From Betaproteobacteria bacterium (GTDB taxonomy: Bacteria > Pseudomonadota > Gammaproteobacteria > Burkholderiales > Rhodocyclaceae): a stretch of 64,000 bases of DNA. A program made the position numbers and the translations under genes. Each line of letters opens with the position of its first letter. The stretch's first letter is position 1. Location of the stretch: positions 1-64,000 of the forward strand of contig JADJLT010000002.1 in assembly GCA_016709965.1 (NCBI GenBank), in the 5' to 3' direction. This document shows positions 29,588 through 38,353 of the stretch, in pieces. The notes beneath the pieces are model-generated. The model searched no databases. It was not told the DNA's origin and saw only the letters and a list, made by a program, of their open reading frames with translations.

Positions 29588-31524
29588 TGCACCTGGTAAT
29601 CGAGTTTGAGACGAGTCTGTATCTTCCGGGCCTGGCGGAACGATTCCTTCAAAATACGACGATCCAGTTCATTCAGTGTTTCCGGATCGATCAGGTTGTC
29701 CCCTTGAGTGCCCGGCTCCCCTTCAAGATATTGATGTTGCAAACGGAGCAACTGAATGAAGTTCATCCCCTCAAGCACAGCGTTGATCTCCTCGCTGCGA
29801 ATTGACAGGCGCTGCGCAGATATTCGTAGACGCTGAATCGAGTTGGTGTTGTGAACGCCACTTGCCATCGCATAGATACGTGCCACGTCGACGAATATGC
29901 GCGAGCCATATTTTTTCAAGTCGATCTTGCCGGGATGGCCGGGCTCAAGATCCGTCAGGAAATCGCGTATCTTGCCAAGAGGCGGCTCAACGTCGAGTGC
30001 ATTCTTTGCCATGGCGCGCAGGAACATCGGATTGACTGCTGTTTGGGCCAACAAATGACGGCGCATGGCATCAGCCAACTCCACCTGTCCAAACAACGGC
30101 CGAAAGTCGAAGAAAATGGTTGCGTTAAGTAATGCATCAGGTTGCGGTATGCGAATCCAGGTAGAAAACTGGTCTTTCCACTCATCGAGCGTCAAACACC
30201 ACTGCGGATTGCTCGCCATGATGTTTCCTTTGCAGAGCGGAAAACCACAGCGGTCCAGGTCCTTGTTAACGTCAAGGGCATAGGCCAGAAAGCGCTGTTT
30301 CAGCGCATCGATCGATACCTCCTCTGGCGGTGCAAAAACAATACCGTTGTCCTGGTCTGTACTGAAAGTCTGCTCGTCACGCCCCTCGGAACCAAAAGCC
30401 AGCCACGCCCATTCGATCCCGTCAAAATTATGATTTTCCAGATTGAGCTGAATGACTCGACGAGTCAGTGCATCGTTCAATGCCGAGATGAACTGCGTCA
30501 GTTGCTCAGCACCGACGCCCTGCGCCAGCATGTTGAACGAAAGTTGCCGAACATCAGTGGCGGCCTGCTGCAAAGCCTCAACGTTCTGGGCACTATCGAT
30601 GGACTGACGAATCTGGCGCAAGCCAACACGCTGCAGCGAGAAAAGATCTCGTTCGGAAACCACCCCAGTCAGCTTGCCCTCAGCATCGGTCACCAGCACA
30701 TGGCGAATACCATGGGTAGCCATCGCAAACATCGCGTCGTAAGCCGTGGCGTGCTCTTCAATCATGAACGGCTTGGCAGACATGGCCTGTGCAATCGGCG
30801 TGCTCAGCGGCAGGTCGGCCAGCACGACGCGATCAAGCAGGTCAGTACGGGTAAATACCCCAACCGCCTTGCCGTCTCCACCAACAACGACAAGTGAACC
30901 AACACCAGCCTGCGACATCGTTTCAAGTGCCGCGCGCAATGGCGTTTCGGGCAACACGGTAATCGGCGTCCGCGACCCGATACCCGCCAGCGGGGAATTC
31001 AGCGTCTGCTGCTCGCTGGCGCGCTGGGCAAATTGCAATTGCAACTGGCGACGCGACTGATCGAGCAGGCTGGCAATATAGCGCGTACAGAACAGGTTGA
31101 ACTCCGGGCTGCTGCTCATCAGCGCCAGGAAATCATCGGCCGGCAACTGATAGCAAAAGGTATCTTCCACCGCCAGATAGACATTGGTCGATGGCCGCCC
31201 TGCCGTTACCGCCCCGATCGGGAAGCTTTCTCCAGCCCCAAGGCTTAAAATCGAATATTCAGTGACGGTTACTTCGCCGGCCTGACGCGCCTGCACCTTG
31301 CCTGACTCAATCAGATAAAAGAACCGGACCTTGCCCGAATCCGGCCCGACAATCTCGCTGCCCGCCGCATAAAAAACGATCTGTGCCTTCTCGGCAAAAT
31401 TTTGCAGTGCTTCCGGCTGCATCTTGTTGAATGGTGCGTGATTGCGCAGGAAAGCCTGCGTATTTCCGGCCATCCTGGATCGTCCATCCTGACGCAGTGC
31501 CATTTCAACCTGACCGACGGCCAT
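29584..31524 (-). CDS. cNMP-binding, CBS-pair, DUF294 nucleotidyltransferase-like regulator
   Basis: The 646-residue cytoplasmic protein has three parts. A cyclic-nucleotide-binding domain lies at about residues 25-145 (FFYLIESGKVQARQAGEVTV, LSLGAGESFPIGAV). A CBS pair lies at about 180-310 (SQAGVGSLVVVGGDGKAVGV and HGIRHVLVTDAEGKLTGVV). A DUF294 GlnD-like nucleotidyltransferase domain lies at about 330-640, with the catalytic pattern GSEGRDEQTF followed by TDQDNG. The ATG at 31524 is preferred over a GTG ten codons upstream because AAAGGA stands 8 bases before it. The domain set suggests a sensor of adenine nucleotides that modifies or binds a partner, perhaps the symporter. Confidence 0.88.
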   Translation of the reverse strand: MAVGQVEMALRQDGRSRMAGNTQAFLRNHAPFNKMQPEALQNFAEKAQIVFYAAGSEIVGPDSGKVRFFYLIESGKVQARQAGEVTVTEYSILSLGAGESFPIGAVTAGRPSTNVYLAVEDTFCYQLPADDFLALMSSSPEFNLFCTRYIASLLDQSRRQLQLQFAQRASEQQTLNSPLAGIGSRTPITVLPETPLRAALETMSQAGVGSLVVVGGDGKAVGVFTRTDLLDRVVLADLPLSTPIAQAMSAKPFMIEEHATAYDAMFAMATHGIRHVLVTDAEGKLTGVVSERDLFSLQRVGLRQIRQSIDSAQNVEALQQAATDVRQLSFNMLAQGVGAEQLTQFISALNDALTRRVIQLNLENHNFDGIEWAWLAFGSEGRDEQTFSTDQDNGIVFAPPEEVSIDALKQRFLAYALDVNKDLDRCGFPLCKGNIMASNPQWCLTLDEWKDQFSTWIRIPQPDALLNATIFFDFRPLFGQVELADAMRRHLLAQTAVNPMFLRAMAKNALDVEPPLGKIRDFLTDLEPGHPGKIDLKKYGSRIFVDVARIYAMASGVHNTNSIQRLRISAQRLSIRSEEINAVLEGMNFIQLLRLQHQYLEGEPGTQGDNLIDPETLNELDRRILKESFRQARKIQTRLKLDYQVQ

Positions 31525-31568
31525 TTCTTGTCCTTTTTGCTGTTGCGTAGTCACGACAACCTCATATT

Positions 31569-32627
31569 TTAGAGTGCATAGTTTAACTTGAGGCGTTGCT
31601 GCAGACGTTTCGCCTGTTTGAGCGCCTCACGCAAAATGGCCCGATCGAGATCATGCAGTGTTGCGGGTTTCAGGCCATATCCCGCCACCTCACCTTTGGC
31701 AGCAGCATCAATTTGCTGCGCCAGACGTAATTTCAAAATATGCGAAAAAGCCGCGTTGACCGCAGCAATCTCATGCGTTTGCATACCCACCAGCGGTCCA
31801 GCCCCCCGCAGACGTTCGGCGGTATTGACCGCTCTCACCCCGGTAGCCAGTGCAAAAATTCGGGCCGCATCGACAAAAATCCTACTACCGAATTTTTTCA
31901 TGTCGATGGACTCATTGGCATCGACCGCAAGTTCACCACGGAAATTGAGTTGCGCTTCTGCCTGCAAGGCATTCGCCGCCATCAGATGCTGGAATGATGG
32001 CGTTTCAGCAGTAAGCGATAGCAACAGCGTACGCAGTCGCTCCCCCAGTTCAAGGTCACCATACAGTGGCTGGAGATCGAAGAAGATGGTGGCATTGAGC
32101 AATGCCTTGGGATCGGGGCGTCGCACCCAGTTGATGAACCTCTCGCGCCACTCGTCGAACGACAGGCACCAAGCGGGATTGCCGGCCATGATTTGACCAC
32201 TGCACAAGGCAAAACCACACTCAGCGAGATGCTGATTGACCTCCTGCGCGAAGGGCAGGAAGAGTTGCCGCATGGCAACGGCTTCCTGAACACTCGCTGA
32301 ACTGAATATCAGGCCATTGTCTTGATCAGTAACAAACGTCTGCTCATTTCGTCCCTCCGAACCAAGCGCCAGCCAGCACCAAGCGACGGGTGGCAAATGA
32401 TGCCGGCGCGCCGTCAGCTCAATGAGCTTTGATGACAGGCGATCATTGAATGCAGAAATAAAACGTGCTGCAACGATACCGTCCAGACCACTGCCTGCCT
32501 TGCGCAGCTGGAACTCTCGCAGACGGCCAGCCAGTGCTGGCGCCATATCAAGTGTTGCCAACGCCTCGAGGGCGGATAAAAGGGCGAGTTGCTGCCGGCA
32601 AGGCAGCGTGAAGTCGGAGTTCACGCT
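31569..32627 (-). CDS. DUF294 nucleotidyltransferase-like protein without sensor domains
   Basis: The 352-residue protein parallels the C-terminal half of the neighbouring cNMP/CBS protein. Shared features are ALGSEGRNEQTFVTDQDNG, CGFALCSGQIMAGNPAWCLS and ALLNATIFFDLQPLYGDLEL, so a duplication is likely. It lacks cNMP-binding and CBS domains. The GTG at 32627 is chosen because GAGG lies 5 bases upstream; a TTG eight codons earlier would overlap the previous gene. The stop-to-start spacing with the exonuclease-sensor gene is only a few bases, so the two are likely cotranscribed. Confidence 0.85.
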   Translation of the reverse strand, partial: SVNSDFTLPCRQQLALLSALEALATLDMAPALAGRLREFQLRKAGSGLDGIVAARFISAFNDRLSSKLIELTARRHHLPPVAWCWLALGSEGRNEQTFVTDQDNGLIFSSASVQEAVAMRQLFLPFAQEVNQHLAECGFALCSGQIMAGNPAWCLSFDEWRERFINWVRRPDPKALLNATIFFDLQPLYGDLELGERLRTLLLSLTAETPSFQHLMAANALQAEAQLNFRGELAVDANESIDMKKFGSRIFVDAARIFALATGVRAVNTAERLRGAGPLVGMQTHEIAAVNAAFSHILKLRLAQQIDAAAKGEVAGYGLKPATLHDLDRAILREALKQAKRLQQRLKLNYAL

Positions 32628-32631
32628 AACC

Positions 32632-34803
32632 TCAATATTTAATCCGGGCAAAATAGGTCTTCTCAGCCGCTTCGAGGGCTTGGCGTACGGTTACGATGCC
32701 CTGATCCTCCAGCAGCTTGACCAGCTTCAGGAAAACTTCGCCGGTCGCCAGCGCATCCTCCAGCGCATTGTGGCGCTTGCCGATCGTTATGCCCAGACGT
32801 TCAAGAATGACGTCGAGTTTGTGTGACTCCTGATTTGGGTGAACAACGGCAGAGAGCAGAAGGGTATCCAGTACCGGCTGAGTAAAGCGAATGCCGGTAC
32901 GCTCTTCCTTGAGTTGCAGGAAGCGCATGTCGAACGCGGCATTGTGCGCAATCAGCACGGTATCTTCGCAAAACTCGTGGAAGGCCGGCAACACGACGTC
33001 GATATTCGGCTGGCCACGCACCATGTCTTCGGTGATACCGTGAATAGGAATCGATTCCGGCTTGAGTGGCCGCTCGGGGTCAACAATCTGGTTGAAAGTC
33101 TCCTGGCGCAGCAGCCGGTTATTGACGATGCGGACGGCGCCCACCTGAATGATTTCGTCGCCCTTGGAAGGTTCAAGCCCGGTCGTTTCAGTATCGAAAA
33201 CGGTATAAGTCAACTCGGATAGTTTGCGATCTAGATCGATGGATTTGTCTTCAAATTTGAACAGATCGAAATCGTAGTATTCCGGACGCCCGCTACCGCT
33301 GGTTCGCTCCTCCAGATCCGGCTCGATTTCAGGTACTGCCACCGGCAACACAAAACGGAAATAGGCGCGATGCGCAGCCTTTTCACGCTGATACCAGATT
33401 TCACCGGCGTGCCGGTCGATAACGTCACGCAAGCTCAGCGGCGAAGTTTCGCCACCAATCTGCATGGGTTCCATTTCCCACGTGTAGAAGGTCTCGGAGG
33501 ACATGGCCGGCCCGGCCCATATCAAGTCGAGATAAGCCAGCCTGCCGGCCGATGTCAGGCGAAATCGAAGTTCGCGCGGCTCGTAGTGATCCTGCAGTTT
33601 CGATGCCAGGCTGACCAGCGCAAAAACCAGCGAAAAACTGTCTGCCTTGATCCAAAGCGCATCGTCAAGCGCCTCGGTCTTGGTCTGTAACTTCAGCTTT
33701 TCATCGATACGGCGCTGCGCCGCTGCAATGATGTCGATGCCGAGAATATCCTCAAGCGGCCAGCGCGTCTTGATGGCATCGGAGAACTGGCTCATGGTCT
33801 GATCGATGACCTGACTGCGCTTGGCAACCTCGTCATCAATCACCCGCAGAAAACGTTCGCGCAGCTCGGGTTCCATATCAGGATAATCCAGCAAATTGGC
33901 GACGGCTGCGCGGATATTGCCAATCGAGGAACGGCTGCCTTGGGTCAGCGAGTGCAGTGCCCGATCCCGGCGCTCTTCTTCCTCGATGCTGCGAGTAATG
34001 TTTTCAACCGTGAGCACGTAGCCGGACATCGCTGCTTCCGCCGCCTCTCCAGTGGCGGCAAGGACAGGCACCATCTGGGCACGCAGCAACTGACCACCGC
34101 GTGTCGTCGTGATGAAATTGGAAATTGCCGTTTTTCCGGCTGACATGCGCTGGTAGATGACTTCCTGGGCATGTTCGACCTGGCTCTTTTCCAGAATCGA
34201 AAAAATGGAACGCCCAAGGCCGATCAACGCACCGCCGGCCACCGAGGTCGGCCCCTGCGACAGTGCCTTGAATTGGAGTCGAGCGCGGTTGTTGTAAAGC
34301 AGGATGCGACCATCCAGATTGCAGACCACAACCGCCTGTGCCAGTTCGGACATCAGCGCGGCCAAGCGGTTTTTTTCCTCCTCGACCGAGGCATTGGCGG
34401 TTGCAATCTGCGCATCCACATCGTCCATCAGAGCATCGCGTTGCTGCGCCAGATCATTGGCTGCCTGAGCCAGCTGTTGCACTTCGGGCGGTCCCTCAAC
34501 GGTTACCCGAAAATCTCGATTGGCGCCGAGCATCATGCGCAGCGTTTCCGACATGCGTAACAGCCCTTCAACATATTGCTTGAACAGTTTGTGCAGTACG
34601 CCAACACCAACCGCAAAGCCGAACAGGGTCATGATTGTCCCTACCGGCAGGCGCGACAACAGCAACTGAGTCAGCATGTCGCGCTCAGCTTCTTTCAGGT
34701 CCAGCCAGACGAGCAGTGAGGTCACGACAAACGGCCCGGTCATCAACAAACCGAGCACAATGACTGCAACGATAAAACGATGTTTAGCCTTCATGGCGAG
34801 CAT
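32632..34803 (-). CDS. Membrane PAS/kinase-like sensor fused to a DEDDh exonuclease (DnaQ type)
   Basis: The 723-residue protein begins with two membrane spans (FIVAVIVLGLLMTGPFVVTS; VGTIMTLFGFAVGVGVLH). A HAMP-like and coiled-coil stretch follows, then a PAS-like domain (AVVVCNLDGRILLYNNRARL). A histidine-kinase-like helical region lacks the phospho-acceptor: where HELR is expected the text is LTQGSRSSIGNIRAAVANLL. The last 200 residues are an intact epsilon-type exonuclease with VFDTETTGLEP, IAHNAAFDMRFLQL and KRHNALEDALATGE. Coupling a membrane sensor to a nuclease is unusual. The family is seen in related bacteria under a DNA polymerase III epsilon name. A signalling role in acetate metabolism is inferred from neighbours only. 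Confidence 0.87.
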   Translation of the reverse strand: MLAMKAKHRFIVAVIVLGLLMTGPFVVTSLLVWLDLKEAERDMLTQLLLSRLPVGTIMTLFGFAVGVGVLHKLFKQYVEGLLRMSETLRMMLGANRDFRVTVEGPPEVQQLAQAANDLAQQRDALMDDVDAQIATANASVEEEKNRLAALMSELAQAVVVCNLDGRILLYNNRARLQFKALSQGPTSVAGGALIGLGRSIFSILEKSQVEHAQEVIYQRMSAGKTAISNFITTTRGGQLLRAQMVPVLAATGEAAEAAMSGYVLTVENITRSIEEEERRDRALHSLTQGSRSSIGNIRAAVANLLDYPDMEPELRERFLRVIDDEVAKRSQVIDQTMSQFSDAIKTRWPLEDILGIDIIAAAQRRIDEKLKLQTKTEALDDALWIKADSFSLVFALVSLASKLQDHYEPRELRFRLTSAGRLAYLDLIWAGPAMSSETFYTWEMEPMQIGGETSPLSLRDVIDRHAGEIWYQREKAAHRAYFRFVLPVAVPEIEPDLEERTSGSGRPEYYDFDLFKFEDKSIDLDRKLSELTYTVFDTETTGLEPSKGDEIIQVGAVRIVNNRLLRQETFNQIVDPERPLKPESIPIHGITEDMVRGQPNIDVVLPAFHEFCEDTVLIAHNAAFDMRFLQLKEERTGIRFTQPVLDTLLLSAVVHPNQESHKLDVILERLGITIGKRHNALEDALATGEVFLKLVKLLEDQGIVTVRQALEAAEKTYFARIKY

Positions 34804-34837
34804 TCCGAGGAATTTTTATTTTTTGGCTTTTTTTGCC

Positions 34838-34848
34838 GTTGACCGTAG
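34838..34848 (-). repeat. Dispersed repeat copy b (intergenic)
   Basis: Leftward, CTACGGTCAAC is followed by GGCAAAAAAAGCCAAAAAAT, matching the tail of copy d. It lies between the response regulator and the exonuclease-sensor gene. Confidence 0.55.
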
Positions 34849-34885
34849 GAGCAGCTGCTATTTTCGCAGTTGGCAAATTCCCGAC

Positions 34886-35257
34886 TCAGGCAACACCAAG
34901 CATGGCTTTCACCTTGGCCACCAGATCCTTGGTCGAAAACGGCTTGGTGACGTAAGCATCGGCGCCGATGGCGAGGCCCTTGGCCACTTCCGTATCGCGC
35001 CCCTTGGCCGTCAACATCACGATCTGTAAACCAGCTCTCGCCTGATCGGCCCGAAGTGCCTCGCAGACCTCAAAACCGGACTTCTTTGGCATCATGACAT
35101 CAAGCAGAATCAGATCCGGCTCGAAGCTTGCCACCTTGGCCAGCGCCTCCTCACCGTCCACGGCCACGGCCACGGTAAAGCCTTCCTTCTTCATCAGAAA
35201 CTCGAGCGAAATAACAATATTCGGCTCGTCGTCAACGATCAGGATTTTCTTGCTCAT
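34886..35257 (-). CDS. Single-domain response regulator (CheY-like)
   Basis: The 123-residue receiver has the acidic pair and phospho-acceptor in KKILIVDDEPN and LILLDVMMPKKSG, the conserved Thr in IVMLTAKGRD and the Lys in YVTKPFSTKDL. No output domain is attached, so it must signal through protein contacts. It lies 18 bases after the symporter-kinase gene and is probably its cognate partner. In the CrbSR acetate system the regulator has a DNA-binding domain, which is missing here. Confidence 0.92.
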   Translation of the reverse strand: MSKKILIVDDEPNIVISLEFLMKKEGFTVAVAVDGEEALAKVASFEPDLILLDVMMPKKSGFEVCEALRADQARAGLQIVMLTAKGRDTEVAKGLAIGADAYVTKPFSTKDLVAKVKAMLGVA

Positions 35258-35275
35258 GAGGTTTGTCTCCCTTTG

Positions 35276-37987
35276 TTATTCCTCCGGCACCGGCAAAGGC
35301 ACCGTGAAAATGAAGTTTGCTCCGGAACCGGGCTCGCTTTCAACCCAAAGATTACCACCAAAATATTCAACTATCTGGCGACTGATCGGCAAGCCAAGCC
35401 CAGTACCTTGCGGCTTGTCGGTCATCGTGTTTCCACCCTGCCGGAATTTTTCGAAAATGACATTGCATTCTTCGGCCGTCAGACCAGGACCGTTATCGCG
35501 GACCTCAACCCGAACAAGGCCTGCCGAGCTGGAGAGCCTGACCAAAACGCGCCCGGTTTCACTCGGTACAAACTTCACGGCGTTCGACAGCAGGTTGATC
35601 ATGACCTGAGTCAAACGGTCGCGGTCAGCCAGGACCACCGGGCCCTGACTCGGCAACTCACCCTCCAGAGCAACCGAGCGCTCACGAAATAACTGACCCA
35701 ACGATTCCATAGCCTCGCGAACCACTTCGCCAAGGTCGACTTCGCTGGTAATCCATTCTGCCCGTCCGGATTCCAGCTTGGCCATATCTAGAATCTGGTT
35801 GATCAGGCGGGTCAGGCGCTCGGCTTCACCAACGATAATGCCGAGAAAGCGCTTGCGATCACTGAGTTCAATACGCGGGTCTTCATGCAACATCTCGGAG
35901 AGTGCACGAATTGATGTCAAAGGCGTTCGCAATTCGTGGGTCACGGTTGAGATGAAATCATCCTTCATGCGGTCCAGCTCACGCAGACGCTCATTGGCTT
36001 CACGCAACTCTGCGGTCGCCGCCTCCAACTCGCTCCGCTTGGCCTCCAGTTCGTGGCTGTAGGCCCGCACTTGGGTTGCTTCATCGAGAATATCGAGCAC
36101 TTCCTCTAATCCAAGATTTTCCTCCTGTGCCACGGACGCGACCATCACCCGTGCACTGGCCGAACCAATCGCGCCAGCCAGTTCCGCTTCGGCGAACTGA
36201 ACAAACTTGGCATCTGCCGGCAAGCTGCGCCAGTCTTTGGCACCGCGTGACAAGGCATAGGCACCTAATTGCTGCTTTGCTCGTCCAGCCCCGAGGAAAC
36301 GCTCCAGCAACCCCAGCAAGGCCTCTGGTGAAGCTTTACCACGCCACAGCCGTGCTTCGGCATTTTGTGAATCAAAACGGAAGACATCGACAAATCGCTC
36401 GGCTTGGCTTGCTTCGACAGCATCCGGCCGGGTATTAAGCGACACCCCGACATAGGCGCCGATGTTCGCCAACATGCTCCACCACAGACAATGCGATATC
36501 GGATCCAGACCAGTCAACCCGAACAGTGCTTGCGCCTTTAGCCATTCAAGGCCGAACAATCCCTGCACGACAAAGCCGCTGTCTATCCAGCCCGACTTGG
36601 CAAAGGATGGCAGCAACAGGGTATATACCCAGATGACAAATCCAGCCAGCAAGCCAGCCACCGCACCGGCACGCGTACCCTGCTTCCAGTACATGCCGCC
36701 GAACATGACTGGTGCGAACTGGGCAACCGCTGAAAATGAGATCAATCCGATACCCACCAGCGCATAAGCTTCACCGGCCAGACGAAAATAAATATAGCCA
36801 AGCAACAGGATTGAGGCGATGGCAATGCGCCGGATAGCGATGAGAAGACCAGACAAATCCTTTCGTTTTTCCGTCTGCAGCCAGGTTGACCGTAGCAACC
36901 AAGGCATGACCAGGTCGTTGCAGACCATGGTCGACAGCGCGATCGTTTCAACGATCACCATTCCGGTCGCCGCCGACAGTCCTCCGATAAAGGCGAGCAG
37001 CGCCATCGCCTCGGCCCCCCGGGCAAGCGGCAAGGTCAGTACAAAGGTATCAGGATCGGCATGATCTCCACCAAAATGCATCAAACCACCCAGCGCCAGA
37101 GGCAACACAAAAATATTGATCAGCAGCAGATACAGCGGAAATAGCCAGACGGCGCGCTTGAGATGCGCCTCATCCACGTTCTCGACCACAATGATCTGGA
37201 ATTGTCTGGGAAGAAAAATAATCGCCAGCCCGGAGAGCAGAATCAGCGAGGTCCATGTTTCCGCTCGTCCGGAATCAAGTTGCAGCAAGCGACTGAGGTT
37301 GGCGCTCGCACTGGCTTTCTGGAACAGGTCGCTGAACCCGCCAAACATCCCGTAGGTGACAAACAAGCCCACTGCGACGAATGCGAACAACTTGACCACC
37401 GACTCGAATGCCACTGCCGCTACCATGCCCTCGTGCCGCTCGGTTGCATCGAGATGGCGCGTCCCGAACAATATCGAAAACAGCGCGAGCACGATGGCAA
37501 TCAGAAAAGTTGAATCCAGCCCCAGAATCTCGCCATTGCTACCCGCATGATCAAGCAGGACATCGACGCTCGCTGCCATCGCTTTCAATTGCAGCGCAAT
37601 GTAAGGAACAACGCCAATGACCGCTATAACCGTCACCATGCCAGCCAGCAACTGGCTCTTGCCATAGCGCGAGGCAATGAAGTCGGCAATCGACGTAATG
37701 CGCTGAGCCTTGCTGATACGGATCATCTTGATGATGACGCCGACGCAAAGCAGCATCAACGTCGGACCAATATATATCGTCAGGAAAGACAATCCGCCGG
37801 AAGTAGCCCGACCGACGCTACCGTAAAAAGTCCAGGAGGTGCAGTAAACGGCCAGCGACAAGGCATACACGTTAGGCGAGATGATTGATTTGCCGGCATC
37901 GGCACGGGCATCACCGAAACGCGCAACAGCAAAAAGCAGGCCGAGATAGGCTGCAGCCAAGAACGCGATGAACCAGCCGGAAAGCAT
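35276..37987 (-). CDS. SLC5 symporter-like sensor histidine kinase (CbrA/CrbS type)
   Basis: The 903-residue protein has about 13 spans of sodium:solute symporter type in the first 540 residues (for example AQRITSIADFIASRYGKSQ and AFIGGLSAATGMVIVETIAL). A linker and coiled coil near 640-680 follow. Then comes a HisKA domain with the phospho-acceptor in VTHELRTPLTSIRAL and a HATPase domain with MINLLSNAVKF, VRDNGPGLT and GTGLGLPISR. Known relatives sense histidine or acetate. Its place between a receiver gene and acetyl-CoA synthetase favours acetate. No PAS or receiver is fused. Confidence 0.93.
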   Translation of the reverse strand: MLSGWFIAFLAAAYLGLLFAVARFGDARADAGKSIISPNVYALSLAVYCTSWTFYGSVGRATSGGLSFLTIYIGPTLMLLCVGVIIKMIRISKAQRITSIADFIASRYGKSQLLAGMVTVIAVIGVVPYIALQLKAMAASVDVLLDHAGSNGEILGLDSTFLIAIVLALFSILFGTRHLDATERHEGMVAAVAFESVVKLFAFVAVGLFVTYGMFGGFSDLFQKASASANLSRLLQLDSGRAETWTSLILLSGLAIIFLPRQFQIIVVENVDEAHLKRAVWLFPLYLLLINIFVLPLALGGLMHFGGDHADPDTFVLTLPLARGAEAMALLAFIGGLSAATGMVIVETIALSTMVCNDLVMPWLLRSTWLQTEKRKDLSGLLIAIRRIAIASILLLGYIYFRLAGEAYALVGIGLISFSAVAQFAPVMFGGMYWKQGTRAGAVAGLLAGFVIWVYTLLLPSFAKSGWIDSGFVVQGLFGLEWLKAQALFGLTGLDPISHCLWWSMLANIGAYVGVSLNTRPDAVEASQAERFVDVFRFDSQNAEARLWRGKASPEALLGLLERFLGAGRAKQQLGAYALSRGAKDWRSLPADAKFVQFAEAELAGAIGSASARVMVASVAQEENLGLEEVLDILDEATQVRAYSHELEAKRSELEAATAELREANERLRELDRMKDDFISTVTHELRTPLTSIRALSEMLHEDPRIELSDRKRFLGIIVGEAERLTRLINQILDMAKLESGRAEWITSEVDLGEVVREAMESLGQLFRERSVALEGELPSQGPVVLADRDRLTQVMINLLSNAVKFVPSETGRVLVRLSSSAGLVRVEVRDNGPGLTAEECNVIFEKFRQGGNTMTDKPQGTGLGLPISRQIVEYFGGNLWVESEPGSGANFIFTVPLPVPEE
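36885..36898 (-). repeat. Dispersed motif copy c (inside symporter-kinase gene)
   Basis: GTTGACCGTAGCAA is the complement of TTGCTACGGTCAAC. It is read in the minus-strand gene as LLRSTW, a different reading frame from copies a and e. Confidence 0.5.
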
Positions 37988-38179
37988 CTACTTGCCTCGC
38001 TCGGCCACCCAGGCCGCCAAAGCGATCAATCCAGCCCAGACGCCGAACAGATACAGATAGGTCGCAGGAATACCCCCGAACTCGCCGCTTGGCAGGCTAA
38101 GTAACGGGTACGTTAATAGGGGCGCGCCAAGCAGGCCGAGTGCAGCCAGCCGCTGACGGGTCGGATTTGCTCTTTTCAC
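37988..38179 (-). CDS. Small membrane protein paired with the symporter-kinase
   Basis: The 63-residue product has two hydrophobic segments (LAALGLLGAPLLTYPLLSL and YLYLFGVWAGLIALAAWV) separated by a short SGEFGG loop. It starts with GTG after a good AGGATGGGG region and ends directly against the kinase start, so the two are translationally coupled. It may be a small subunit of the sensor, as DUF4212 is for the transporter. That is inference. Confidence 0.7.
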   Translation of the reverse strand: MKRANPTRQRLAALGLLGAPLLTYPLLSLPSGEFGGIPATYLYLFGVWAGLIALAAWVAERGK

Positions 38180-38200
38180 AACCCCATCCTGAAAAAGAAA

Positions 38201-38229
38201 ACGGCCGGCACGCCAAGCGTGCCAGCCGT
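38201..38229 (-). terminator. Rho-independent terminator after acetyl-CoA synthetase
   Basis: A 12-bp stem with one mismatch (CGGCTGGCACG against CGTGCCGGCCG) and a small loop is followed leftward by TTTTCTTTTT. It separates the acs transcript from the kinase operon. Confidence 0.82.
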
Positions 38230-38353
38230 TGTTGGCATATAGTCTGTTGCGACTACACGGAAGGCCACCTTATGGGCGACCATTGTCCCCTCCTTGCCTA
38301 TTCTTCGTCAGAGGCAGCGGGCAAGCTCGCCGCCTCTGTGCCCAGCGCCTGAA

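Noticed and set aside
36885..36898. Dispersed motif as a conserved protein motif
   Set aside because: Copies inside genes are read in different frames and strands (VDRSK, LLRSTW, VNRNF), so a shared peptide does not explain them.
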